Shown piece by piece: positions 38,344 to 48,740 of a DNA stretch of 64,000 bases (position 1 is its first letter; each line of letters opens with the position of its first letter). A model generated the notes under the pieces. That model worked only from the letters and a program-made list of their open reading frames with translations. It ran no database searches and had not been told where the DNA came from. Both the position numbers and the translations under genes were made by a program. Source of the stretch: Curtobacterium sp. MCSS17_007 (GTDB lineage: Bacteria > Actinomycetota > Actinomycetes > Actinomycetales > Microbacteriaceae); contig NZ_CP126257.1 in the NCBI RefSeq assembly GCF_003234175.2, positions 1,798,001 to 1,862,000 of the forward strand, read 5' to 3'.

Positions 38344-39245
38344 TACTTCTTCTTCGACGAGAGGGCGTCGGCGCCGCCGACGATCTCGGAGATCTGCTGG
38401 GTGATCTCGGCCTGACGCGCGTTGTTCGCGAGCCGGGTGAACTCGTTGATGAGCGAGTCGGCGTTGTCGCTCGCAGACTTCATGGCCTTCTGACGGGCGG
38501 CGTGCTCGGAAGCGGCCGACTGCAGCATGGCGTTGAAGATGCGGCTCTCGATGTACACCGGGAGCAGCGCGTCGAGGACGGCGTCGGCGTCGGGCTCGAA
38601 CTCGTAGAGCGGCAGGGGCTCGCCGTCCGACGGCTCCTCCACACCCTCGACGACCTCGAGCGGGAGCAGGCGCACGACCTGCGGCTCCTGCGTCGCCAGG
38701 CTGATGAACCGGTTGAAGACGATGTGGATCTCGTCCACGCCGCCCTCCGCCGTGTCCTGGAGGAACTTCGACACGACCGCGTCGCCGATCTCCTTGGCCG
38801 TCGAGAACTCCGGCTGGTCGGTCCCACCGATCCACTGCCGCTCGGACGGACGCTCGCGGAACGCGAAGTACCCGACCGACTTGCGGCCGACGAGGTAGAA
38901 GACGACGTCCTTGCCCTCACTGCGGAGCAGCGAGGCGAGCTCCTCGCCCTGCTTGAGGACGTTGGTGCTGAACGCACCGTTGAGACCGCGGTCGGACGTG
39001 AACAGGACGACCGCCGCACGGGTCGACGTCTCCGGCTCCGTGGTCAGCACGTGGTCGACGTTCGAGAACGTGGCCACGGCCGACACGGCCCGCGTCACGG
39101 CCCGCGAGTACGGGCCGGACGCGGCCATGCGGGCCTGCGCCTTCTGGATCCGCGACGCCGAGATCAGCTCCATCGCGCGGGTGACCTTCTTCGTGGTCTT
39201 CGCCGACTTGATGCGCTGTCGGTAGACCCGGACCTGGGCTGCCAT
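38343..39245 (-). CDS. atpG: F1Fo ATP synthase gamma subunit
   Basis: 300 aa rotor shaft of F1. N-terminal [33 protein letters not shown] helix, [16 protein letters not shown], and the C-terminal helix ending in [15 protein letters not shown] directly follows the atpA stop (no gap). Confidence 0.98.
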
Positions 39246-40874
<1,629 letters not shown>

Positions 40875-40983
40875 GGGATTTTCCTTGTTGGTTTCCGGGG
40901 CCCTTCGGCTCCGAGAGGGTGATGCTGCCCGGTGAGGGACAGTTCCCGTTGTGGACTTGGAGGAGTCGGCTTCGACGGTACGC

Positions 40984-41778
40984 TCAGCCGGCCAGCTGGA
41001 GCCGGAGCTCCGACAGGCGCGTGGACACCGTGCCGTCGATGACGTCGCCACCGACCTGCACGCGCACACCGCCGACGACCGTGGGGTCGACGACCTGGTT
41101 GACGCTGACGTCCTTGCCGTACCGCTCGGCGATGCCACGGGCGACGCGTGCCGCCTGGCCGTCGGAGAGCGGCGTCGCGGTGATGACCGTCGCGACGACC
41201 TTGCCGGCCTGGTCGGCCACGATGCGCGAGGCGTCACGGACGATCTCACCGATGCGGCGGCCACGGGGCTGCTGCACGAGGTGCTCCAGGATCGCGGTGG
41301 TCTGCGGCGAGACCTTGGAGCCGACGAGGCGCTGCACGAGCGCCCCCTTCTCCGCCGGGCTGCCGAGCTTGGTGCCGAGCGCCAGCTCGAGCGCCGCGTC
41401 CGAACGGACCGCGGTCTCGAAGGTGAACAGCTCGGCCTCGATCGACGTCTCCGCCGATGCGGTCCGGGCGACGGCGCGGATGCCCGCGTCCTCGATGCCG
41501 GCGAGCAGGTCTTGCTGCGAGGACCAGCGCGAGCCGGCCACCGCGGTCAGGACGGCACGCGTGGCGTCCGATTGACCGCCGAAGACACGGTCGATGACCG
41601 CCTTCTTGCCGACGACGTCCGCGGTCGGGTCGGCCAGCAGACCGAGCAGCTGGGGCGCCCCGGCGATCGCACGCCCTGCGGCGAGGATCTCGACACCCGT
41701 GCCGAGCTGGACGGCGTCGCCGAGGTCGGCGAGCACCGCCCGCGTCGACGCGAGCGCTTCCCTGGTGGCGCTGCGCAT
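40984..41778 (-). CDS. atpH: F1Fo ATP synthase delta subunit
   Basis: 264 aa, longer than the 180 aa of E. coli delta, as in other actinobacteria. N-terminal [17 protein letters not shown]-terminal [20 protein letters not shown] is the family signature. Connects F1 to the peripheral stalk. ATG start 2 bp after the atpF stop. Confidence 0.97.
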   Translation of the reverse strand: MRSATREALASTRAVLADLGDAVQLGTGVEILAAGRAIAGAPQLLGLLADPTADVVGKKAVIDRVFGGQSDATRAVLTAVAGSRWSSQQDLLAGIEDAGIRAVARTASAETSIEAELFTFETAVRSDAALELALGTKLGSPAEKGALVQRLVGSKVSPQTTAILEHLVQQPRGRRIGEIVRDASRIVADQAGKVVATVITATPLSDGQAARVARGIAERYGKDVSVNQVVDPTVVGGVRVQVGGDVIDGTVSTRLSELRLQLAG

Positions 41779-41780
41779 GC

Positions 41781-42335
41781 TCAGCGCTCCCCGGCCGTCT
41801 GGCCCTGCGACGCCTCGAGATCGGCGAGGAAGCGGTCGACGACCGCAGCCGACTTCGCGTCGTCCTTCAGGGACTCCCCGATCACACCGGAGGCGAGGTC
41901 GAGGGCGAGGGTGCCCACCTCGCTCCGCAGCGACTGGAGCGCGCTCTGCCGCTCGGCCTCGATCTGCGCCTGGGCGTTGGCGGTGATGCGTGCTGCATCG
42001 GCCTGCGCCTGCTCGCGGACCTCGTTGCCGATCGCGGTGGCGTCGGCACGGGCCTGCTCACGGATGCGCGAGGCCTCGGCACGCGCGTCCGCGAGCTGCT
42101 TGTTGTACTCGTCGAGTGCAGCGGCGGCCTGCTCCTGAGCGGCCTCCGCCTTCTTGATGCCACCCTCGATGGCCTCGGTGCGCTCATCGAGCATCTTCGT
42201 GATGCGCGGCGTCACGACGCGCCACATCACGAGGAAGATGATGACGAAGGCCACCGCGGACCACACGATGTCGTACACCGGTGGGATCAGCGGATTGTGG
42301 GTCTCCTCCGCCGCGATGATGAGTGCAGTCTGCAT
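41781..42335 (-). CDS. atpF: F1Fo ATP synthase b subunit
   Basis: 184 aa. One N-terminal membrane helix (IVWSAVAFVIIFLVMWRVVTP) and a long Ala/Glu/Gln-rich coiled coil forming the peripheral stalk. ATG start 9 bp after atpE. Confidence 0.97.
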   Translation of the reverse strand: MQTALIIAAEETHNPLIPPVYDIVWSAVAFVIIFLVMWRVVTPRITKMLDERTEAIEGGIKKAEAAQEQAAAALDEYNKQLADARAEASRIREQARADATAIGNEVREQAQADAARITANAQAQIEAERQSALQSLRSEVGTLALDLASGVIGESLKDDAKSAAVVDRFLADLEASQGQTAGER

Positions 42336-42344
42336 CGAGAAGCC

Positions 42345-42629
<285 letters not shown>

Positions 42630-42637
42630 TCAGTAGG

Positions 42638-43507
42638 TCAGTGCTCGTCAGCCAGCGCGAGCTGGATGTACACAGCGGTCAGCAGCATGAAGACGTACGC
42701 CTGCAGCAGCGCGACGAGGATCTCGAAGAAGCTGAACGCGATGCCGAACGCCAGGGTCCCGACACCGAAGAGCTTGAAGAGGCTCTCGGCGTCGAAGAAG
42801 AAGAACCAGGTGGCCGAGAAGAAGAGCACCAGGAGGAGGTGACCCACGACCATGTTCATGAGGAGTCGCAGCGTCAACGTCACCGGACGGAGCACGAAGG
42901 TCGAGACGAGCTCGATCGGCGTCACGATGATGTAGAGGTACCACGGCACACCGGGCGGGAAGAGCGCGTTCCGGAGGAACGTGCCCGGGTGCTTGCGCAG
43001 ACCCGCGTAGATGAAGGCGACGTAGGCGACGATCGCGAGGATCATCGGCATCGCGATGCGGCTGGTACCGGCGATGTTCATGAACGGGATGAGACCCGTC
43101 AGGTTCATGAAGAGCACACCGAAGAAGATGGTGGCGAGGAGCGGCAGGAAGCGCTTGCCGTCCTTCTCACCGAGGTTGTCGAAGGTGTTGCGACGGACGA
43201 CGTCGAACGCGTACTCGATGAAAGCCTGTCCGCGGTTCGGGACCAGCTTCAGCGCGCGCGTCCCGACGAACGCGAAGACGAGCAGCACGGCCACCGCGAA
43301 CAAGCGGATGAGGACGATGCGGTCCATCTCGATCGGGGTCCCGGCGAAGAAGATCGGGTCCGGGAAGAACTCGTTGATCGACGGACCATGGAATTCGGCG
43401 GCCTTGCTGCTCCCCGCCGCCACGGTGTTGGCCGCGGCGGTGAGGGACAGGGGAAGAGCGTGGGATAGCAGCGCTGTCTCCTGTGTCGGCGCGCGCACAC
43501 ACGGCAC
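42638..43507 (-). CDS. atpB: F1Fo ATP synthase a subunit
   Basis: 289 aa as drawn, with about six membrane helices forming the proton half-channels. The essential Arg is in VTLTLRLLMNMVVGH and the last helices include ILVALLQAYVFMLLTAVYI. The start is uncertain. GTG at 43505-43507 is the longest conventional option but has no ribosome-binding site and yields an unusual PCVRAPTQETA leader. AGGAG at 43478-43482 lies 6 nt before an in-frame CTG at 43469-43471 that would give LLSHALPLSLTAAA. Confidence 0.95.
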   Translation of the reverse strand: MPCVRAPTQETALLSHALPLSLTAAANTVAAGSSKAAEFHGPSINEFFPDPIFFAGTPIEMDRIVLIRLFAVAVLLVFAFVGTRALKLVPNRGQAFIEYAFDVVRRNTFDNLGEKDGKRFLPLLATIFFGVLFMNLTGLIPFMNIAGTSRIAMPMILAIVAYVAFIYAGLRKHPGTFLRNALFPPGVPWYLYIIVTPIELVSTFVLRPVTLTLRLLMNMVVGHLLLVLFFSATWFFFFDAESLFKLFGVGTLAFGIAFSFFEILVALLQAYVFMLLTAVYIQLALADEH

Positions 43508-43602
43508 GCGATGGTGGACTTTGTGGAGGCTCGTCCGCTCCGAGCGAGGCTCCGGACGCGGACTTCGAGAAGCCTATCAGGTGCGAGAGGCTTCTCGGGC
43601 TC

Positions 43603-44139
43603 TCAGGGGCGGGGGGTGTCGCTCCCAGCGTCGGCGGAGCCGCCCGACGCGGATCGCGACCCTTCGGCAGCGGCGTCACGGCCGGCGCGCGCGACGTCGC
43701 CGGGCAGGCTCACCCCGATCGGGATGCGGGCCTTGGCGACGGCGACGACGTCGATCACGAGCGATCCGACGACGCCCGCGATGATCACCACGGCGAGCAC
43801 CGGGAAGTCCACCCAGGTGCGGTCACGCAGCGCGACGAGGACGACCAGGAACAGCACGAACTTGAGGATCCAGGTGCCCATCACGATGCCGAAGAAGGCG
43901 CCCGAGATCATCTGGCCCTTCGACACCCGGAGGGCCACCAGCACGAAGACGGCCGTGAGTCCGAGGAACACCACGCTGAGCACCGCCCCCAGCAGCCCGC
44001 CCACGAGGCCGGGGGTACCCGCGACGACGAGTCCGACGACTCCGCCGACGACGGCGAGGGCGACGGCGAGCACGGCTGCCCAGAGGAGGATCCGGCGGAA
44101 GACCGGCCGGACGTGGTCGAGGGCGTTCGGTGCGGTCAC
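43603..44139 (-). CDS. ATP synthase protein I-like membrane protein
   Basis: 178 aa with four hydrophobic segments and a polar, Ala/Ser/Asp-rich C-terminal tail. It occupies the position of atpI (Rv1303 in Mycobacterium tuberculosis) just before atpB; such proteins are thought to help c-ring assembly. The sequence identity to atpI is judged from context and topology more than from motifs. GTG start overlaps the stop of the wecA-like gene by 4 bp. Confidence 0.8.
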   Translation of the reverse strand: MTAPNALDHVRPVFRRILLWAAVLAVALAVVGGVVGLVVAGTPGLVGGLLGAVLSVVFLGLTAVFVLVALRVSKGQMISGAFFGIVMGTWILKFVLFLVVLVALRDRTWVDFPVLAVVIIAGVVGSLVIDVVAVAKARIPIGVSLPGDVARAGRDAAAEGSRSASGGSADAGSDTPRP

Positions 44140-45362
44140 GAGGGGTCTCCAGGGATCGAGCGGTCGTTGGCGGCACGGTCGAGCGGGTCGAGGCTGGCGT
44201 CGACCACGCTGTTCGAGCGGGTGGCGGCCTGCGCGACGAACTCCGCGCGCTTGCGGCCGAGCGGGGCGAAGGTCGCGACCGCGCACACGGTGAAGCCCAC
44301 GGCGACGAACGTCACGACCCAGTACCACTCCACGAACAGGAACAGCAGGCAGCCGAAGGCGACCGTCGCCGTCCACGCGTAGAAGATGAGCACCGCGTGG
44401 AAGTGCGAGTGGCCCATGTCGAGCAGGCGGTGGTGCAGGTGCTTCCGGTCGGCCGAGAACGGCGACTTGCCCGCGCTCAGGCGGCGGGTCACGGCGAGGC
44501 CGAAGTCGAGGATCGGCACGATCAGGATCGCGAACGGCAGCAGGATCGGGATGAACGCCGGCAGCAGGGCCTGACGGGTCTGGATCACCGCGGGGTCGAT
44601 GTTGCCCGTCACCGAGACCGCGCTCGTGGCCATCAGGAACCCCACGAGCAGCGCCCCCGCGTCGCCCATGAAGAGCTTCGCCGGGTGCCAGTTGAGGACG
44701 AGGAACCCGCAGCAGGCGCCCACGAGCACCGCTGTCAGCAGCGACGGCAGGTTGAAGAAGAACTCCGTCTGCACGACCACGCGGTTGATGAAGAAGGTGT
44801 ACAGGAAGAAGACGCCCCCGGCGATGATCGCGACGCCGGCGACCAGCCCGTCGAGACCGTCGATGAAGTTCACGGCGTTCATCACGAGCACCACTGCGAG
44901 CACGGTGAAGATCAGGCTCATGTAGGACGAGCCGACACCGAGCGTGTTGCCGATCGGCAGTGACACGATCGCCACGCCCTGCCACGCGAGGATGCCGGCA
45001 GCGATGATCTGCCCCGCGAGCTTCGTCATCCAGTCGAGGTCCCAGATGTCGTCGACGACCCCGAGCACCACGATGATGGTCGCGCCCGCGAGCACCGCGA
45101 TCACGCGCCCCGGCTCCGAGAACACCAACCGGAAGTAGTCGGTCCCCGCGATGGACGGGAACAGGAACCACGCCGCGAGCAGCGACACGATCACGCCGAG
45201 GTACATGGCGATGCCGCCGAGCCGCGGGGTGGGCGTCCGGTGCACGTCGCGCTCACGGACCTTCGGGTACCAGCCGTACCGCAGTCCGAGCTTCCACACG
45301 GCCCAGCTGCACACGAAGCTCACGACGGCCGCGATGGCCCCCGCGAGCAGGTAGTACTTCAC
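44136..45362 (-). CDS. undecaprenyl-phosphate sugar-1-phosphate transferase (WecA/MraY family)
   Basis: 408 aa polytopic enzyme with about 11 membrane helices. It transfers a UDP-sugar phosphate (GlcNAc-1-P in WecA) to a polyprenyl phosphate to begin cell-wall glycan synthesis. Motifs: HRTPTPRLGG, VVLGVVDDIWDLDW, NAVNFIDGLDGLVAG, and HLHHRLLDMGHS (the HxxHH-type loop). GTG start overlaps the tsaC stop by 4 bp. In Mycobacterium the same slot holds rfe/wecA. Confidence 0.93.
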   Translation of the reverse strand: MKYYLLAGAIAAVVSFVCSWAVWKLGLRYGWYPKVRERDVHRTPTPRLGGIAMYLGVIVSLLAAWFLFPSIAGTDYFRLVFSEPGRVIAVLAGATIIVVLGVVDDIWDLDWMTKLAGQIIAAGILAWQGVAIVSLPIGNTLGVGSSYMSLIFTVLAVVLVMNAVNFIDGLDGLVAGVAIIAGGVFFLYTFFINRVVVQTEFFFNLPSLLTAVLVGACCGFLVLNWHPAKLFMGDAGALLVGFLMATSAVSVTGNIDPAVIQTRQALLPAFIPILLPFAILIVPILDFGLAVTRRLSAGKSPFSADRKHLHHRLLDMGHSHFHAVLIFYAWTATVAFGCLLFLFVEWYWVVTFVAVGFTVCAVATFAPLGRKRAEFVAQAATRSNSVVDASLDPLDRAANDRSIPGDPS

Positions 45363-46033
45363 GTGACGAGGTCGGCTCCGACGACCCGGACGATGTCCTC
45401 GTCGGCGATCACCCCGTGCCGGACGATCGTGAGCTTCCCGCCCGTGGACAGCCCCGTGGCGTCGACGATCGTGGAGCCCGTCGAGGCCGCGAACCCGTCG
45501 TGCAGCGCGAGCGGGCCACCGTCGAGGTACACCGACACGCTGTCGCCGAGCATCGACTCGGCCCGGTCGACGTCCATCGCGGCGGGGTCTCCGGTCGAGT
45601 TCGCGGACGACACCGCCAGCGGTCCGACCTCCTGCAGGAGTTCGAGCGCGATCCGCGAGTCGGGCATGCGCAGGGCGACGGTCCCCCGGGTCTCCCCCAG
45701 GTCCCAGTCGAGCGACGGCTGCGCACGGAGGATCACGGTGAGCCCGCCCGGCCAGAACTCGTCGACGAGGTCGCGGACCTGCTGCGGGATCTCGGTCGCG
45801 AGCGCCTCGAGCGTCGGCGGTCCGGGGATCAGGACGGGGGGCGGCGACTGCCGCGTGCGGCCCTTCGCGTCGAGCAGGCGCTGGACGGCGCTCGCGCTGA
45901 AGGCGTCCGCCGCGACGCCGTACACGGTGTCGGTGGGGACGACGACGAGTTCGCCCCGTCCGAGCGCGGCACGTGCGAGCCGCATCCCGGTCAGGAGCCC
46001 GTCGGGGTCGGTGCAGTCGTATCGGGAGGCCAT
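45359..46033 (-). CDS. tsaC: L-threonylcarbamoyladenylate synthase (TsaC/Sua5 family)
   Basis: 224 aa. Makes threonylcarbamoyl-AMP from threonine, bicarbonate and ATP for the t6A37 modification of ANN-decoding tRNAs. Signatures: VVPTDTVYGVAADAF, LLDAKGRTRQSPPP, FWPGGLTVIL and SSANSTGDPAA. It lacks the extra Sua5 C-terminal domain. ATG at 46031-46033 has a TATCAT box 9 nt upstream. First gene of the tsaC-wecA-atp run. Confidence 0.96.
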   Translation of the reverse strand: MASRYDCTDPDGLLTGMRLARAALGRGELVVVPTDTVYGVAADAFSASAVQRLLDAKGRTRQSPPPVLIPGPPTLEALATEIPQQVRDLVDEFWPGGLTVILRAQPSLDWDLGETRGTVALRMPDSRIALELLQEVGPLAVSSANSTGDPAAMDVDRAESMLGDSVSVYLDGGPLALHDGFAASTGSTIVDATGLSTGGKLTIVRHGVIADEDIVRVVGADLVT

Positions 46034-46042
46034 GACTCGACG

Positions 46043-46048
46043 ATGATA
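46043..46048 (-). promoter_or_regulatory. -10 box of tsaC
   Basis: Minus-strand TATCAT, five of six matches to the classical -10, 9 nt before the ATG. Likely promoter for the tsaC-wecA-atp region or part of it. Confidence 0.45.
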
Positions 46049-46069
46049 GTGCGCCACAATGGTCACATC

Positions 46070-46723
46070 GTGAACGAGACGCCCGCGCCCCGACTCCTGT
46101 TCCTCTTCGACATGGACGAGGTGCTCGTCCGGTACGACTGGCGCGTCCGGATGGCGGCCCTCGCGGAGTACACCGGGCACACCTTCGACGAGCTCCGTCG
46201 ACGCTGGTGGGACTGCGGCGACGAGGCCCGGGCCGAGGCCGGGCACTTCGCGGACGGTGACGCCTACCTCGCTGCGTTCACCGCGGCCGTGGAGTGCGAC
46301 GTGCCGGAGGACGACTGGGCCCGCATCCGCGGTGCGGCGATGACCGAACTGCCCGAGCGCATCGAGGCGGTCCGGATCGCGGCCGAGCACGGCCGCGTCG
46401 GTCTGCTCACGAACAACGGGCCGCTCGCCGGACGGTGGATCCACCGCTGGGCGCCGTCGCTGCCCCCGCTGTTCGGCGAGCACCTGGACACGACGAGCAA
46501 CTTCGGCGCCCGGAAGCCCGAGCCCGAGGTGTTCGAGCGCGCACTCGCCCACCACGGCTTCCCCGCCGAGCGCACGTTCTTCGCCGACGACATGCCGGTC
46601 AACGTCGAGGCGGCCCGCGGCGTCGGCATCCACGCGGTGCTCGTCGAGGAGCACACCGACCTGCGTGCGGCGGTCCGCGCCTTCGTCACGGCACAGCAGG
46701 CCGCAGCGACGGCCGTCGCCTGA
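46070..46723 (+). CDS. HAD-superfamily hydrolase
   Basis: 217 aa from GTG 46070. HAD motif I is LFLFDMDEVLV, with Glu where Gly is most common; motif II is LLTNNGPLAG; motif III Lys is in GARKPEPEVFERAL; motif IV is FFADDMPVNVEAA. The cap is small, so it is probably a phosphatase of the HAD-IA type with unknown substrate. Start alternatives: ATG 46043, only 9 bp from the divergent tsaC. It lies on the plus strand inside an otherwise conserved minus-strand block, between tsaC and prmC. Confidence 0.9.
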   Translation: MNETPAPRLLFLFDMDEVLVRYDWRVRMAALAEYTGHTFDELRRRWWDCGDEARAEAGHFADGDAYLAAFTAAVECDVPEDDWARIRGAAMTELPERIEAVRIAAEHGRVGLLTNNGPLAGRWIHRWAPSLPPLFGEHLDTTSNFGARKPEPEVFERALAHHGFPAERTFFADDMPVNVEAARGVGIHAVLVEEHTDLRAAVRAFVTAQQAAATAVA

Positions 46724-46758
46724 CCGGAGGACGGCCAGGAGGCCCTGCCCGGTTCCGC

Positions 46759-47658
46759 CTAGCGGGTCGCGGTGGTCGTGCGGTCGCGCCCCGTCAGGTC
46801 GACGTGCGTCTCCGGGGACCGGAACCCCCGCCGTGCGAGCACCTCGCGCACGCCCGCGCCCTGCTGCTCCGCGTGCTCGATGACGAGCAGGCCGCCGGGG
46901 ACGAGCAGCCGCCAGGCCGTCCCGGTCAGGGCGCGCACGGCGTCGAGGCCGTCCGCTCCCCCGTACAGCGCGAGCGCGGGGTCGTGGTCACGGACCTCGG
47001 GGTCGACCGGCACCATGTCGTCGGGCACGTACGGGGGATTCGACACGACGACGGACACCGTACCGTCGAGTTCCGGCAGGGCGTCGGCGAGGTCGCCCTC
47101 GACGAGCCGCACGGTGCCGCCGTGCGCTTCGACGTTGCGTCGCGTCCACGGCAGCGCCTCGGGCGACCGCTCGACGGCGTACACCACGGCGTTCGGCACC
47201 TCGGTGTCCATCGCGATGGCGATGGCACCGCTGCCGGAGCCGAGGTCGACCGCCACGGGCGTCGGGACCGCGGTGGCGCGGAGCGCGTCGATGCCGAACT
47301 GCACGACGCCCTCGGTCTCGGGCCGCGGCACGAAGACGCCCGGACCGACCGACAGGGTCAGCGCCCGGAAGTGCGCCTCTCCCGTGATGTGCTGCAGCGG
47401 CTCGCGCGTCGTTCGACGCGCCACGGCCTGCCGGAAGCGCTCCACGTGCGCGCCGGCGATCGCGCCGCCGGTGAGTGCCCGGGCCTGGACGGCACCCCGG
47501 GAGGTGTCCGTGGCCCAGGCGAGCAGGAGTTCCGCGTCCACCTGCGGCGTCGGCACGCCGACAGCACCGAGCGCCGCGGCCGCCTCCCTGAGGAGCCGGT
47601 CCGCGGCGAAGGTGCCGTGCGTGTCGGACGTGATCCGTGCCTCCGGGCCGGTGATCAG
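46759..47658 (-). CDS. prmC: release factor glutamine methyltransferase PrmC (HemK), probable CTG start
   Basis: 299 aa as drawn. Methylates the Gln of the GGQ motif in release factors using SAM. N-terminal helical domain [33 protein letters not shown] site [14 protein letters not shown]; catalytic NPPY in [11 protein letters not shown]. No ATG, GTG or TTG lies between the end of prfA and the conserved helix. The only plausible initiator is CTG 47656-47658, which overlaps the prfA stop as CTGA. The upstream open frame runs through prfA in another frame. Substrate gene prfA is directly upstream. Confidence 0.93.
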   Translation of the reverse strand: MITGPEARITSDTHGTFAADRLLREAAAALGAVGVPTPQVDAELLLAWATDTSRGAVQARALTGGAIAGAHVERFRQAVARRTTREPLQHITGEAHFRALTLSVGPGVFVPRPETEGVVQFGIDALRATAVPTPVAVDLGSGSGAIAIAMDTEVPNAVVYAVERSPEALPWTRRNVEAHGGTVRLVEGDLADALPELDGTVSVVVSNPPYVPDDMVPVDPEVRDHDPALALYGGADGLDAVRALTGTAWRLLVPGGLLVIEHAEQQGAGVREVLARRGFRSPETHVDLTGRDRTTTATR

Positions 47659-48737
47659 GCGTCCTGGTCGCCGATGGCGGCCAGTCGGGCCTCTTCGTCC
47701 GCCGAGATCGCGGACTGGATGACGGGCTCGAGGGCGCCGTTCATCACGCGGTCCAGGTCGTACGCCTTGTACCCGGTGCGGTGGTCCGCGATGCGGTTCT
47801 CCGGGAAGTTGTACGTACGGATGCGCTCCGACCGGTCCATGCCGCGGATCTGCGACTTGCGCGCGTCCGACGCGATGGCGTCGAGCTCCTCCTGCTGCTT
47901 CGCGAGGATGCGGGCACGCAGGACGCGCATCGCCGCCTCGCGGTTCTGCAGCTGGGACTTCTCGTTCTGCATGGCCACCGTGATGCCCGTGGGCAGGTGG
48001 GTGATGCGGACCGCGGAGTCCGTCGTGTTGACCGACTGACCGCCGGGACCGGACGACCGGTACACGTCGATCTTCAGGTCGTTCTGGTTGATCTGCACCT
48101 CTTCGGGCTCGTCGACCTCCGGGAAGACGAGCACGCCCGTGGTCGACGTGTGGATGCGGCCCTGCGACTCGGTCGCCGGCACACGCTGCACGCGGTGCAC
48201 GCCGCCCTCGTACTTGAGGTGCGCCCAGACGCCCTGCGACGGGTCGGTCGCGTTCGACTTGATGGCCACCTGGACGTCCTTGTAGCCGCCCAGGTCGGAC
48301 TCGGTGCGCTCGAGGAGCTCGACCTTCCAACCCTTCGACTCGGCGTAGTGCGAGTACATGCGCAGGAGGTCGGCCGCGAACAACGCCGATTCCTCGCCGC
48401 CCTCGCCGCCCTTGATCTCCATGATGACGTCACGGCCGTCGTCCGGGTCGCGCGGGATGAGCAGTCGGCGGAGACGCTCCTGGCGCTCCGACAGCTGTTC
48501 CTCGAGCACGGGGACCTCGTCCGCGAAGGCCTCGTCCTCGCGGGCGAGCTCCTGGGCGGCGGCGAGGTCGTCCCCCGCCGCCTGCCAGGCCTCGTACGCG
48601 GCCTTGATCTGGCTGAGCTCGGCGTACCGCCGGTTCACCTTCTTGGCCCGGGCCGCATCGGCGTGGAGCGCGGGGTCCGACAGCTGCTGCGTCAGGTCCT
48701 CGTGTTCCGCCAGCAGCCCCGACACCGACTCGAACAC
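47655..48737 (-). CDS. prfA: peptide chain release factor 1
   Basis: 360 aa; terminates translation at UAA and UAG. The PxT codon-recognition tripeptide is in [12 protein letters not shown] and the catalytic GGQ is at residues 232-234 in [17 protein letters not shown] start 3 bp after the rho stop. rpmE, normally between rho and prfA in actinobacteria, is absent. Followed by prmC with a 4-bp overlap. Confidence 0.98.
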   Translation of the reverse strand: MFESVSGLLAEHEDLTQQLSDPALHADAARAKKVNRRYAELSQIKAAYEAWQAAGDDLAAAQELAREDEAFADEVPVLEEQLSERQERLRRLLIPRDPDDGRDVIMEIKGGEGGEESALFAADLLRMYSHYAESKGWKVELLERTESDLGGYKDVQVAIKSNATDPSQGVWAHLKYEGGVHRVQRVPATESQGRIHTSTTGVLVFPEVDEPEEVQINQNDLKIDVYRSSGPGGQSVNTTDSAVRITHLPTGITVAMQNEKSQLQNREAAMRVLRARILAKQQEELDAIASDARKSQIRGMDRSERIRTYNFPENRIADHRTGYKAYDLDRVMNGALEPVIQSAISADEEARLAAIGDQDA

Positions 48738-48740
48738 GCC

